Shown here: positions 38,614-49,367 of the stretch, piece by piece
How positions within the stretch are numbered: position 1 is the first letter of the stretch
Layout of the letters: every line of letters starts with the position of its first letter
Source: Sporocytophaga sp.
GTDB lineage: Bacteria > Bacteroidota > Bacteroidia > Cytophagales > Cytophagaceae
Assembly: GCA_024707265.1 (NCBI GenBank)
Contig: JANQAB010000009.1
Span: 372,001 to 436,000, forward strand
DNA length: 64,000 bases
Direction: 5' to 3'
Made by a program: the position numbers and the translations under genes
The notes under the pieces: generated by a model
What the model saw: the letters and a program-made list of their open reading frames with translations, nothing else
The model's database searches: none
Told to the model about the DNA's origin: nothing

Positions 38614-38779
38614 GATTTCTTCTAATTGGGGGTTTAATAATAACCTCTATCAGACAAAAATACAGCTAATGAAGGATAAGATAAAATATCAAATTAGATT
38701 GATTAAAAAAAATCGATGAATTTATTCCAAAATATATACATTTAACCTTTATTCAATTTTTAAACTATCCTTTTTATTT

Positions 38780-40243
38780 ATGAAAAAACTTAAACTTCCC
38801 ATTATCATTCTCATTCTGCTGGTATCCATTTTTAATCAAAGTAAAGCCGGTATCTATGAAGTCCTGGCGATAAAGCCTATTTATGAAAACGAGAAACTTA
38901 AAGGTTACTATCTTGTAAGTCGTAATCTAGAAAAATTTAAGTAAACCTCCATTTACACCATATCCAAATGCGATGTTTCGATGAAGCCCATAGTTTCAGT
39001 ACATGAGCCCCGCAATATGTATGATGATGTCATTTACGCTGCAATAAATGATTCTGCATTATGCATCATATACAATTTTAACGGAAACAGTGGGATTAAA
39101 AATGTCACAAATGGGGAGGCTGAGATAGTAACATATAGCTCCAAAGATCTGAAGCAACTCGGAACCACAAAGCTTTTAAACAAGGTAGCAATGTGGCATA
39201 TCAACTCAACAATCGTTGCCAACGGCAACAATGGATTTATTTTTACCGGAATGCTGTTTGAAGACAAGGTATTTAAAGGAATAATCCATTACGATAATAA
39301 ATTAAATATTAAATGGACTTATGAAAACGCTTTTAATTATGAAGAAAAAATAATACCACTGGCTTACACAGAAACTATTGATCAGAACCTCTACAGCTTT
39401 TATGTTCGTAAGGCGAAATTAAAAACTCCCAAAATATATACAGGATTATTAATTAATAAAGTAAAGGATGGCAACATGGTATTGAACCATGAATTTAACA
39501 GTGAGGACATAAAAATTATTGAGAAGCCTGCACTTTATAGTGATGGGAAAAACGGAGTATTATTTGCTCAGTTTAATCTTAGTAAAAATAATGGCAACTT
39601 CCTGCTGAAAGCAAACAATGAAAGAGGCCTTCTCTTTCTTAGGTTTGATTTGGCAACTAAGAAAACAGAGGAAAAACTTCTATCTCTGGAATCCGATGAG
39701 TTCTTATCTAAACTTGATGAAAACGACAAAATTAAATTTAAAAAAGGCGGTCCCAGACTAAATCCAATCAGAGCTACTAAAATAGGAGAAAGCTATTTCC
39801 TGATTGGAGAAACATATAATCCTGTTGCTTATGATGTACTGGTGAACTTTACAAGTTCACTTATGGAATGTTCAGATAGAGTTTTTGTAGCTGAGTTTGA
39901 CAAAAACCTTAATCTCAAAAAAATTAATTTTTTCAATAAAGCAATCAAAACATACACTACAACCAATGAGGTAAGTCACTCCTCCACTTATTTTACCGGC
40001 TCATTCCTTGATATGAGAACTAATGAAGATAAGACAGGATTTACCTTCAGGTATATCGATTATACGGGTGGTAAAACAGCAGATCACATCACTGTCACTT
40101 ACAATAATGGAACCTTTAAAACAACAAGTTTGCCTATGACCAGGCCGCGCAATGATTATTCCCTCAATGCTCTGGAGGGTAAGCCGGGAAAGATAAACGT
40201 GATTAAAAGAGTTTACAATGTTTTTGAGATAGCAGAAGAGTAG
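38780..40243 (+). pseudogene. Secreted beta-rich protein of unknown function, interrupted by an in-frame TAA
   Basis: From ATG 38780 the frame encodes a signal peptide (MKKLKLPIIILILLVSIFNQ to SKA) and runs to TAA at 38942-38944. It continues in the same frame to 40243, giving 487 codon positions with one stop. The later ATG at 38981 gives 420 residues but would lose the signal peptide. The sequence is beta-rich with repeated strand patterns (LYSFYVRKAKL, GFTFRYIDYTG), suggesting a propeller-like fold; no known catalytic motif is visible and I do not assign a family. The nonsense codon is the only defect: coding character is the same on both sides. The gene ends 18 nt before a strong terminator. 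Confidence 0.65.
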
Positions 40244-40261
40244 GTGATATTAAACCCTTCA

Positions 40262-40298
40262 AAAGAAAGAGGAGATTAAAACAACCTCCTCTTTCTTT
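40262..40298. terminator. Bidirectional terminator between the interrupted gene and mfd
   Basis: AAAGAAAGAGGAG (40262-40274) pairs perfectly with CTCCTCTTTCTTT (40286-40298), with T-rich sequence following on the plus strand. Confidence 0.82.
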
Positions 40299-40329
40299 AA
40301 TTTTTTTTGCAATGTGGCCTTGCTTGTAC

Positions 40330-43300
40330 TTACTTCACAGATTCCGTTACCGGAATAGGATTAATTTTTTGAAGCGTATCCATAGCCTGATGCATGAAAT
40401 CTATATCTTCAAATACGATCATTGGTTTTTTATTGATCTCTTTCAGCTTACACTTCTTAGGGTTTTTCTGAGCAAAAAGGAGGATTTTACCGAATATATC
40501 TGACTTGTAATAGGCGTCATTATTCTGAACAAAATACCCTTTCATAGTCCCATTCTTGATAGTGAGCTTTTCAAAGCCAAGGCCTTCTGCAAGCCATCGG
40601 AGTTTTACTGTTTCTACAAGATCTTTAACTTCTTCAGGAAGTGGGCCAAAACGATCTATTATAGATGCCCTATACTTTTCAAGCTCCTCTTCAGTCTTAA
40701 TATTATCCAGTGTGGAATAAAGACTTAATCTTTCGGATATATTGGAAACATAAGTCTCCGGGATAATTACAGCAAGGTCTGTCTCAATCTGACAATCGGT
40801 AGATTTATGTAAATCTTTAGCTTCAAGCTCTTTTTTAAACAACTCTGCAAACTCCGTCTCTTTAAGCTCTTGTATGGCTTCATCAAGAATTTTATGATAC
40901 ATATCAAATCCCAGATCTGATATGAATCCGCTTTGTTCCGCCCCAAGTAAGTTACCAGCTCCACGAATATCAAGATCCCGCATGGCCACCTTAAATCCAT
41001 CTCCAAGATCAGAGAATTCTTCAAGTGCACTTAGTCTCTTTCTTGAATCAGCAGGAAGGGTAGATACCGGCGGAGTGAGGAGATAACAGAATGCTTTCTT
41101 GTTGGAGCGGCCTACCCGTCCTCTCATCTGATGCAGATCTGACAAGCCAAACATATGTGCCGAATTGATCATAATGGTATTGGCATTAGGAATATCCAAA
41201 CCAGATTCAATGATGTTTGTTGAAACCAAAACATCGTATTCAGCTTCTACAAACTTCAACATTACCTTTTCGAGCTTGTCTCCCTCCATTTGTCCATGAG
41301 CTACACCCATCTTTGCATCAGGCACAAGACGTTTAATCCTGTCTGCCATTTCTTCGATGTCTTTAACTCTGTTATGAACAAAGAATACTTGTCCGCCACG
41401 CTTCAATTCATAGCTCACAGCATCCCGGATAATCGTATCATTGAATGCATGAATTTCTGTAGTAACAGGTTGCCTGTTAGGAGGAGGAGTTGCTATTATT
41501 GAAAGATCCCTTGCTCCCATCAGCGAGAAATGCAGAGTTCTTGGAATCGGTGTTGCAGTAAGAGTTAACGTATCAACATTCACTTTAAACTCTTTTAGTT
41601 TATCTTTTACCTTCACACCAAACTTCTGCTCTTCATCAATAATCAACAGACCAAGATCTTTGAACTTAACATCTTTACCGATGAGGCGATGTGTACCGAT
41701 AAGAATATTAGTCTTGCCTTCCTCTACCCTTTTGATCGTTTCCTTTATCTGCTGACCGGTTTTAAACCTGTTTACATACTCCACATTTACGGGAAAACCT
41801 TTGAGCCTTTCACTGAACGTTTTGTAATGTTGCATAGCCAGGATGGTGGTTGGCACAAGCACAGCCACTTGCTTGTTATCTGTTGCAGCCTTAAATGCTG
41901 CACGGACAGCTACCTCCGTTTTTCCGAATCCCACATCACCACAAACAAGGCGATCCATAGGATGCGGAAGCTCCATATCCGCTTTTACATCAGCAGTTGC
42001 CTTTGCCTGATCAGGTGTATCCTCATAGATAAATGAAGATTCCAGTTCTGCCTGCAGAAAAGTATCTCTGTCAAACTTAAACCCAGGAGCCGCTTTTCTC
42101 TTAGCATATAAACTGATCAACTCCTTGGCAATATCTTTGACTTGTTTCTTAACACGTTTCTTTTTTTGTATCCCAATCACCGGAACCTAGTTTACTGATG
42201 GGTGGAGGAGTTCCTTCTTTGCCTGCATATTTTGATATTTTGTGTAGCGCATGTATACTTACATAAAGCAAATCATCATCTCTATATACCAAGCGTATTG
42301 CTTCCTGCTGCCTTCCACCTACCTCCACTTTCTCAAGACCGGCAAACCTACCCACACCATAGTCAGAGTGAACGACAAAATCTCCGGGATGCAAGGTCCT
42401 GAGCTCTTTCAATGTCATTGCCTTCGACTTTGAAAACTTCTCTTTGGTCTTATACCTGTGATATTTTTCAAAAATCTGATGATCGGTATAGCAGACCAGC
42501 TTTAACTGATCATCAATAAAACCCTGCCTGAGAGCAGCATTCATCGTCTGAAATTTCAAGAACCTGTCAACTTCATTAAAGATGGTAGTTAACCTTTCTA
42601 TCTGATGATAGGACTCTGCCGCGATAACATTTGTATAATCTTTTTCCTGATAGGATTTTAAATTTTCAGCAAGAAGGTTAAACTCCTTATTAAAGGGAGG
42701 TTGCGCTTTAGATGAAAACTCAATAAGGTTATCTGTATCAAAGTAATATCGTGTTCCGAATTCAAGAATCTTGTAACTCTCCAGCAGCTTTTTAAATTCT
42801 TCAGGATTTTCAAAGAGCTGAGCAGGAGAAGTAATTAACTTTGAGCCACCGGTTTCCTTTAATATCTGTTCAAAAGAAAGTGTTGCTTTGTCAAAATATC
42901 TTTCTATAATCTCTAATGTCAACTCAACATCTTTGACCCAGATATAAGTATCATCAGGAAGGAACTCAAGCAAAGATTCTCTTTTCTCCTGAAGCAATTT
43001 GGTCTGTACATTGGGAATAATAGAAAACGTTTTTTTGTTCTCAACAGACAGCTGCGTATTGGGATCAAAGGTTCTTACACTTTCGATTTCATCCCCGAAT
43101 AGTTCAATTCTGTATGGGTAGTCATGAGAATAACTGAATATATCAACAATCCCTCCCCTGATAGAATATTGGCCTGCTTCATATACAAAGTCTGTTTTTT
43201 CAAAGTCGTAAGTCGAAAGTAATTCTGTAACAAACTGAAGATCTACTTTTTCGCCCACATTAGCAGTAAAGCTATTGCTTTTGAGAGACTTTTTATTGAT

Positions 43301-43701
43301 TACTTTTTCAGTAAGAGCATCAGGATAACTGACTATGCAAAAATTGTCTTCCCCCTGTTATTCACAGCACTAAGGACCTCCGCGCGCATGAGCACATTGG
43401 CATTTTCAGTTTCTTCAAACTTATAGGGCCTTTTGTATGAGTTGGGAAAAAAATGTACGTTCATGTCCTGAAGAAGCACCTGAAGGTCATTCTGAAAAAA
43501 AGACGCTTCTTCCTTATCCTGAAGGATGAATAAATGATTTCCAGGACTTAAACTGCATATAGCTGCTGACACTACGGCATCCATACTTCCATTTAACCCT
43601 TTCAGACGGAAACGTAAATTGCTGTCTGACTTTATCTTATCATGGAGAATCTGAACCAGGGGCTCTTCCTGATAAAGCCTTATTAAATCTTTTACTTTCA
43701 A
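40330..43701 (-). CDS. mfd: Transcription-repair coupling factor, two frame breaks
   Basis: Three consecutive minus-strand frames assemble into 1123 residues, the normal Mfd length. The N-terminal UvrB-homology part (from 43701) meets the next segment at five A (43339-43343), where one added base gives KTIFCIVSYPDAL. The second segment holds the RNA polymerase-interacting domain (LHPGDFVVHSDYGVGRFAGL). It meets the third at seven T (42161-42167), where one base fewer gives DTKKKRVKKQVK. The translocase carries DRLVCGDVGFGKTEVAVRAA, DEEQKFGVKVKD, and QMRGRVGRSNKKAFCYL. The C-terminal D7 domain ends it. Mfd removes stalled RNA polymerase and recruits UvrA. Essentially complete apart from the two breaks. 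Confidence 0.95.
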
Positions 43702-44076
43702 ACTATTCTCTTTGTGAGTTACAAATTTAAAAACATTGAGAAGCAGTATAAAATTCTTTCACGATAAATAATATTCAAATAGGCAAAAAAGTTTGAAATG
43801 GACTGTTTACTATTCCGGCTTAAATGGGTATTAATAGAATATTGTATAGAGGAAAACTGTAATTATTAAAGGTCGACGATAAGGTTTCTTAGGAAAGTAC
43901 AATACGGAGGGGATAATGTTTTCTTATTGCCACACCATATGTTACCCGGGACGGGGTAACATATGTGTAACAACAACTCTTTAAAAACACATTAAATAAA
44001 GAATATGAAAACAAATTATACTCACTGTCTTTTACGGCGACTCTGATTCAAGGTTTCAAAAAAAATAAGTACATCA
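43702..44076. other. Divergent intergenic region of mfd and the modular GH8 gene, 375 bp
   Basis: It should contain both promoters. Besides the hairpin at 43936-43965 I see no repeat or open frame. The AT-rich stretch 43740-43900 holds a possible mfd promoter. Confidence 0.5.
43936..43965 (+). promoter_or_regulatory. Perfect 12-bp inverted repeat upstream of the modular GH8 gene
   Basis: CATATGTTACCC (43936-43947) and GGGTAACATATG (43954-43965) surround a GC-rich 6-nt loop, GGGACG. No T run follows on the plus strand, so a terminator is unlikely. It sits 111 nt before the GH8 ATG. It may be an operator or an mRNA 5' structure; the function is unknown. Confidence 0.5.
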
Positions 44077-47000
44077 ATGAAGAGACTTTTACTGTTTGTT
44101 ATAAGTGCCTTTCTTCTTCAGGTTCAAGGTTATTCTCAGATACCAGCTAACATCAATTCGGGAAATCCTAACTTTCCTTTCCCTCAGTTTAAAGATTACA
44201 ATCAGGGAGCATTAAAAACAATCGCAAGTTCCGAGCACCATTCTGCAGGAGTGACCCATGCAGAACTGGAGCTTAGAATAAGAGAAGCCTACCAAATGAT
44301 CTGCAATAATATGACTTATAACGTCACTCAGGGAACTACTGCGGCCCCCCTGACAGTCAATGGTGTAAGATATATAATGCCTAATATAAATGCTCCTATA
44401 ATGCATTGCACCTGTGTTGAAGCGGATGGGTACTATTTGCTGGCGGCAGCATACATGGGAGATAAAGAAACTTATGACGGATATTACATGTGGATGCATG
44501 ATCGTCAATTTCAAAAAACAGTAAGGTTTGTTGATAATGTCATGAACTCTCCCAACTATGGCTATAGCCCCGGGATTTCAGGAGCTGGTTCCTTTGGGCC
44601 TTCTACAAACGTTTATGGGGGGGCTTTAGGAGGAAATTCTGCTTCTGACGGAGATGTTGATATTGCTCTTGCAATGCTGGTTGCCTGGAAGCAATGGGGT
44701 GACAATGGAGTCATTTGTAACGACCCTGAATTAGGGACCATCACTTACAAAGATGAAGTTATTAAATATATCTCCACAATGGTTGATACTTTGCTTTATG
44801 CTCCTTCACTTCCAATGAAAAAGTATATATCAGGTATAATCGGATTAGACGGATATATGAAAGGTGGAGATACCTGGAATGAGCTAACTAACTGGGCGCA
44901 GGGAGGATCATATCTGGGAATGAATCCGGAAAGAACAGGTGGAGACCAGCAACATATTGATTATTATGCTCCCGCTTACTTTAGATCTTTTGCAGATGTG
45001 CTTGAGGCAGAAGGAAAATCTCCCTGGCTGATTAAACAATATAGAAGAGCAGAAGCATCCAGCGACTGGGCAATGGGAAAGATGGCAGAGCAGGGGTTAA
45101 TTGGATTTGCCGGATGGTGGGCATTGGATGCTGCCAATAACGCTTCTTATACTAGCTTTAATGACGGCGAGGATTTCAGATTGGGTTGGAGAACAGTATT
45201 AAATTATGTATGGAATGGTAACCCCACTACTTCATGGGACCCGAGCAATACTCCTACAGGTCACCAAGTAATTCCGGGAGGCAATACTTATGAACTGGAC
45301 TTTGCCAAAAATAACGAGAAATTTTTATTGGACCCTCAGTCATATGGAAATTTACCCTATAAACTTCCTACACAGGAACTCGATATATGCGGACCATCCA
45401 CGCTGACCACCTATCATAGTCCGACCGGAGCCAATATGGGAAGCTTGTATTTCAGGCTGAACAAAGCTTTCGGAGCCTTTTCTCCTTCTGCTGTTGCTGT
45501 GCAGAATTTCAGATTGATGTCAGAAATGTACAGAAAATGCGAAATTACCTGGGATGGAGCGGACGGAGGTGCTCAAAAGTATACCGATTCTAATCCTCTG
45601 TACTTTCATGAATTCTTCAGATTCCTTGGAATGATGGTGCTTACCGGTAACTGGCACGATCCTTTGGATATGGCACCAGAGGCAAATATGAAGATTTATA
45701 AGTCTGTAGATAAAACCTATGCTTATATCGGGGATACACTTACCTATAAAATAACCTACAGAAACTTTGGAAAACCTTCGGCAACAGGGGTTGTAATTAC
45801 AGACGAGCTACCTACAGGATTGACATTTCTATCTCAAAGTCCAAGAGCAGGAGGTGTAACTTTTTCCCAGACAGGTAGCACACTCAGCTGGTCAGTAGGT
45901 ACTGTTCCAGGAACAGAAATCGGTGTTCCTGATAATCTGGCGGAAACCATGGATACCATTACCCTAAAGGTAATTGTTAACAGCAATGCCCCTGCCAGAA
46001 TTTGTAATGCTGCTACCATTACAGCCACTAATGGTTCCGGCTGGACAAGCAATGAATATCCGAATAACATTACTGAGACAATGGAAAGAAACTGTGTGGA
46101 CATACTCAATGAGAAACCACTCTCTATTGTAAAATCAGTAAACAGAAGTATTGTGCAGGTAGGGGATAGTATTGTTTATACTATTAAAATAAAGAACACC
46201 TCTGTTGCATTTTTAAACGGAGGAAGACCGGGTGTTCATTTTACAATGGGTTTACAGCCTTTTACAAACCCTGCAAATGAATTGAAAATGAATTTCAGAT
46301 TCTTTCATGGTGCACAGGAAGCTTATATCAATCTAAAAAACTATAGGGTCTCCTACTTCCTGAAAGAAAACGGACCTCCGGCCTGGCAAGTGGCAGTAGG
46401 AACTGCAGAGGGATTTGGAACAGCTCCCCCGACATTGGGAGTACAACCGCTCGTTCCGGGTCCTGGATACAACCACAGATTCTTTATTACATTCCCGGAA
46501 GCCCTTACCACAGTAACACAACACCTTGCAGAATATCGCGGTAATAAGGAAATGATTCACCGTGGCGAACTTGCACCTCCCCGCATGGAAGCAAGGGTCT
46601 TTACTAACCCTAATGGAAGTTTTAACTTCTCAGACGACTGGAGTTATGAAGCTGCCTTAAACACAACAGGGGCTTCAAATGATCTTCAAACTTTAATTAC
46701 CAATGACTGGTCGGACCCAGACAATCTGGATGTTCCATTAAACAAATACCATCCTGAAGCTTGTGGAACAACCACTAAAATTTCCAATAAAGTGCTTGTG
46801 GAAGAATGGGATGGCTATACCTGGAGAAGAATCCTGGGTACATCTCCGGCTACTGGGCGTGAGCTTAATAATATCATAGTTAAAGATACTTTACCTAATA
46901 CAGTCACCTTTGGTGGATATATTACAGGTTATCCTGTAGGAAGTTTAGCTGGAAATGTGATAACCTGGCCTACAGTTCCTCAGCTTCTGGTAAATGATTC

Positions 47001-48663
47001 TATTGAATATAAATTCTGGGTTAGAGTCAAAGATGCGGCCTTCTTTAACTGCCCTGCCGGACCTACGCCTGATGAAATCATCAACACAGGGTATGCAAAA
47101 GCCGACAATGAACCTTGGGTGAAAGATACTGCTAAAACTAAGGTAAGCTGTGATGCTGTATTTATACCGGACCCAAGCGTTTCCAAAAAGGCCGATAAAG
47201 TTAATTATTTAACCGGTGACGATATTACATATACTGTGGTTTACAAAAACAAGTCTGGCACACTTGTTTCTTCAATCGGAACTGCTGCAGACTGGAAACA
47301 AGTGGAAGGCAATCCATTTACTTTTTCCGGAGGCAATATGATTATCAGTGGTGCGGGACTTAATGGCGCCACAGGCTCCAACATGATGACCCATAAATAT
47401 TCACATGGAAGAAACGGTTCTATTAATACCACTATTAATCTGGCAACTTATCAGGAAATTTATGCACTTGTTTTCAGACAAAACGGGAATAAGTGGTATG
47501 AAATACGTCTGAAAAAAGAATACAACGGAATTGTGGTAAGCTTATGGGATCGTGGCTATAGCGCAGCTGGCTATACTCAGCTTATGTCAGAAACTACTAA
47601 TACAGCGTTCCCTGCAGGATTTACTGATATAGATATAAAACTGGAACTGTTCGAAGACAAAGCATCTTTCTCTTTAGTAGCGAGTGGTGTGACCATGCCA
47701 GGAACTCCACAATATATTCAAACAGGCCTGGAAAAAGTTGCCGGATATGCAGGGTGGAGAAGTAACAACAACGATGCATCCACAGTCAAAAAATGGAATA
47801 CCTGGCTTGACTCAGGCTTTGATATTGTCATGAGAGACCCGGTACCTACTGGGGTAACATTTGTATCCGCTACAGATGCTGATCTAAGCGGTTGTCCAAG
47901 CTGTACACCTTCTCCTATTGAAGGAACAAACTCAGCAGGGACTGTAACTTATACTAAAATTGATGGGCCTGTATTGGCAAACGACTCTGTGATCTATGTA
48001 TGGAAAGGAAATATTGCCAGTTGCCCGGCAACCGGACTCCTCATCAATACAGCCTATGTCGATATCAGAGGAATAGTGCCGTCCCCTTCAGCACAAGTAG
48101 TAACTGGCTGTGATGTGACGACTACTCCGCTTAACTTCCTTTCATTCGAGGTTAGACAGGCTGAAAAAACAGTACTTCTGAATTGGATTACCGCCAATGA
48201 GCAAAACGTTTCTCATTTCAACATTCTTGTGAGTCAGGATGGAAAAACCTGGAATGTTCACCCAGTAAAAGTCGCTGCAAAAAATCAATTATTGAATGAA
48301 TATCAGTTTGCCCTTCCAGCCAACAACTCCGGAATTACTTATTATAAAATACAGGAAGTTGATAAAGATGGCAAGACTGATTTCAGTAAAGTGAAAAGTC
48401 TGAACTTCGGGATCGAGGATGAAATTTATGTGTATCCGAACCCTGCAGATGACAAGGCACATATCAGATACAGCCTAAGCGGAGAAAAGATGCTCACCGC
48501 TATCATTTATGACGTACACGGAAGAAAGATATTTGAAAATACCTTCACTGCTCTGGATGAAAAAGGAGAAATTACAATTGACCTTGATATTGCTTCCGGT
48601 CTGTATATATTGGAAGTCTTGACTGACACTTTTGTAAAAGACATCAAGCTCATCAAAAAATAA
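44077..48663 (+). CDS. Very large secreted GH8 enzyme with DUF11 repeats and T9SS domain, 1528 aa
   Basis: A signal peptide (to YSQ, about 21) is followed by a GH8 catalytic domain (about 30-540). It contains CVEADGYYLLAAAYMG with likely catalytic Glu115 and NSASDGDVDIALAMLVAWKQW with Asp191/Asp193. Three DUF11-type beta repeats then start with KSVDKTYAYIGDTLTYKITY, KSVNRSIVQVGDSIVYTIKI and KKADKVNYLTGDDITYTVVY. The second and third each contain an inserted beta-rich module of roughly 150-200 residues. A T9SS type A sorting domain (YVYPNPADDKAHIRY to KDIKLIKK) closes the protein. It is likely a surface-attached endoglucanase or xylanase of a cellulose-degrading gliding bacterium. The inserts are discussed as a finding. 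Confidence 0.9.
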   Translation: MKRLLLFVISAFLLQVQGYSQIPANINSGNPNFPFPQFKDYNQGALKTIASSEHHSAGVTHAELELRIREAYQMICNNMTYNVTQGTTAAPLTVNGVRYIMPNINAPIMHCTCVEADGYYLLAAAYMGDKETYDGYYMWMHDRQFQKTVRFVDNVMNSPNYGYSPGISGAGSFGPSTNVYGGALGGNSASDGDVDIALAMLVAWKQWGDNGVICNDPELGTITYKDEVIKYISTMVDTLLYAPSLPMKKYISGIIGLDGYMKGGDTWNELTNWAQGGSYLGMNPERTGGDQQHIDYYAPAYFRSFADVLEAEGKSPWLIKQYRRAEASSDWAMGKMAEQGLIGFAGWWALDAANNASYTSFNDGEDFRLGWRTVLNYVWNGNPTTSWDPSNTPTGHQVIPGGNTYELDFAKNNEKFLLDPQSYGNLPYKLPTQELDICGPSTLTTYHSPTGANMGSLYFRLNKAFGAFSPSAVAVQNFRLMSEMYRKCEITWDGADGGAQKYTDSNPLYFHEFFRFLGMMVLTGNWHDPLDMAPEANMKIYKSVDKTYAYIGDTLTYKITYRNFGKPSATGVVITDELPTGLTFLSQSPRAGGVTFSQTGSTLSWSVGTVPGTEIGVPDNLAETMDTITLKVIVNSNAPARICNAATITATNGSGWTSNEYPNNITETMERNCVDILNEKPLSIVKSVNRSIVQVGDSIVYTIKIKNTSVAFLNGGRPGVHFTMGLQPFTNPANELKMNFRFFHGAQEAYINLKNYRVSYFLKENGPPAWQVAVGTAEGFGTAPPTLGVQPLVPGPGYNHRFFITFPEALTTVTQHLAEYRGNKEMIHRGELAPPRMEARVFTNPNGSFNFSDDWSYEAALNTTGASNDLQTLITNDWSDPDNLDVPLNKYHPEACGTTTKISNKVLVEEWDGYTWRRILGTSPATGRELNNIIVKDTLPNTVTFGGYITGYPVGSLAGNVITWPTVPQLLVNDSIEYKFWVRVKDAAFFNCPAGPTPDEIINTGYAKADNEPWVKDTAKTKVSCDAVFIPDPSVSKKADKVNYLTGDDITYTVVYKNKSGTLVSSIGTAADWKQVEGNPFTFSGGNMIISGAGLNGATGSNMMTHKYSHGRNGSINTTINLATYQEIYALVFRQNGNKWYEIRLKKEYNGIVVSLWDRGYSAAGYTQLMSETTNTAFPAGFTDIDIKLELFEDKASFSLVASGVTMPGTPQYIQTGLEKVAGYAGWRSNNNDASTVKKWNTWLDSGFDIVMRDPVPTGVTFVSATDADLSGCPSCTPSPIEGTNSAGTVTYTKIDGPVLANDSVIYVWKGNIASCPATGLLINTAYVDIRGIVPSPSAQVVTGCDVTTTPLNFLSFEVRQAEKTVLLNWITANEQNVSHFNILVSQDGKTWNVHPVKVAAKNQLLNEYQFALPANNSGITYYKIQEVDKDGKTDFSKVKSLNFGIEDEIYVYPNPADDKAHIRYSLSGEKMLTAIIYDVHGRKIFENTFTALDEKGEITIDLDIASGLYILEVLTDTFVKDIKLIKK

Positions 48664-48671
48664 TAATTAAA

Positions 48672-48713
48672 AAGTAATGCAGTAATATCCTGAAAAAAAT
48701 TACTGCATTACTT
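48672..48713. terminator. Terminator between the modular GH8 gene and the thioesterase gene
   Basis: AAGTAATGCAGTAAT (48672-48686) and ATTACTGCATTACTT (48699-48713) are perfect 15-nt complements, followed by CTATTTTTTTA on the plus strand. Confidence 0.8.
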
Positions 48714-48721
48714 CTATTTTT

Positions 48722-49120
48722 TTAACTTTCAAAACCCTTAAGAATCCTTACGGGCTTCTTATCTTCTCCTACTGCAACCATAGTAAAGACACCCTCAATT
48801 GCCTTTTCCCTTTTCTCATGGTACATCTCCTCCACATAAATTTCTACTTTAACCTGAATGCTGGTATTTCCCACATGCTCAATCTTGCCAACGATTTCAA
48901 TGATTGTCCCGGCTGGAATCGGCCTTTTGAAATCTATCTTATTTGTTGAAACGGTTACAAGTCTCTGCTTACTGAATCTTGTTGCAGTGATAAATGCAAC
49001 TTCATCCATATAGGCCAGGGCAGCTCCTCCGAAAAGGGTATCATAATGATTCACTGTATTAGGAAAAATTGCCTTAAACTGACGTGACTCTGCTTCTTTA
49101 ATTCTAGTCTCTAAATCCAT
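48722..49120 (-). CDS. Acyl-CoA thioesterase, hotdog fold
   Basis: The 132-aa protein matches YciA-type 4HBT thioesterases. The conserved NHYDTLFGGAALAYMDEVAF segment carries the active-site acid. TVSTNKIDFKRPIPAGTIIE and a C-terminal FTMVAVGEDKKPV complete the pattern. It hydrolyses acyl-CoA to CoA and free fatty acid in the cytoplasm; chain preference is not readable. It stands alone on the minus strand, convergent with the GH8 gene and separated by a terminator. Confidence 0.93.
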   Translation of the reverse strand: MDLETRIKEAESRQFKAIFPNTVNHYDTLFGGAALAYMDEVAFITATRFSKQRLVTVSTNKIDFKRPIPAGTIIEIVGKIEHVGNTSIQVKVEIYVEEMYHEKREKAIEGVFTMVAVGEDKKPVRILKGFES

Positions 49121-49292
49121 TCTCTATTTTTTTACAATATAAATCGGTATTAATCATTAAAAAAATGTCAATGTTAAGCAATCCGTTGGAAGCTATAACT
49201 AAAGTACTGATTGTTATGATTAACAAGTTTTTTTTAATGGCTAATGGTTCATTTGCGTTGGAACAATTCTCCTCCTTATCAGTTTTTACTCT

Positions 49293-49312
49293 AATTTAGG
49301 CGACCCTAAATT
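49293..49312 (+). promoter_or_regulatory. DtxR-like inverted-repeat operator upstream of the TonB receptor gene
   Basis: AATTTAGG (49293-49300), spacer CGAC and CCTAAATT (49305-49312) form an 8-bp perfect inverted repeat. It resembles the TTAGG-N-CCTAA consensus of DtxR/IdeR/MntR metal-responsive repressors. It ends 55 nt before the ATG of the receptor, in the promoter zone. The binding factor is inferred. Confidence 0.6.
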
Positions 49313-49367
49313 TAAAATTATCACTTATCTAAATTTAATATTTATATTTGTCAAAATTTAAATTTAA

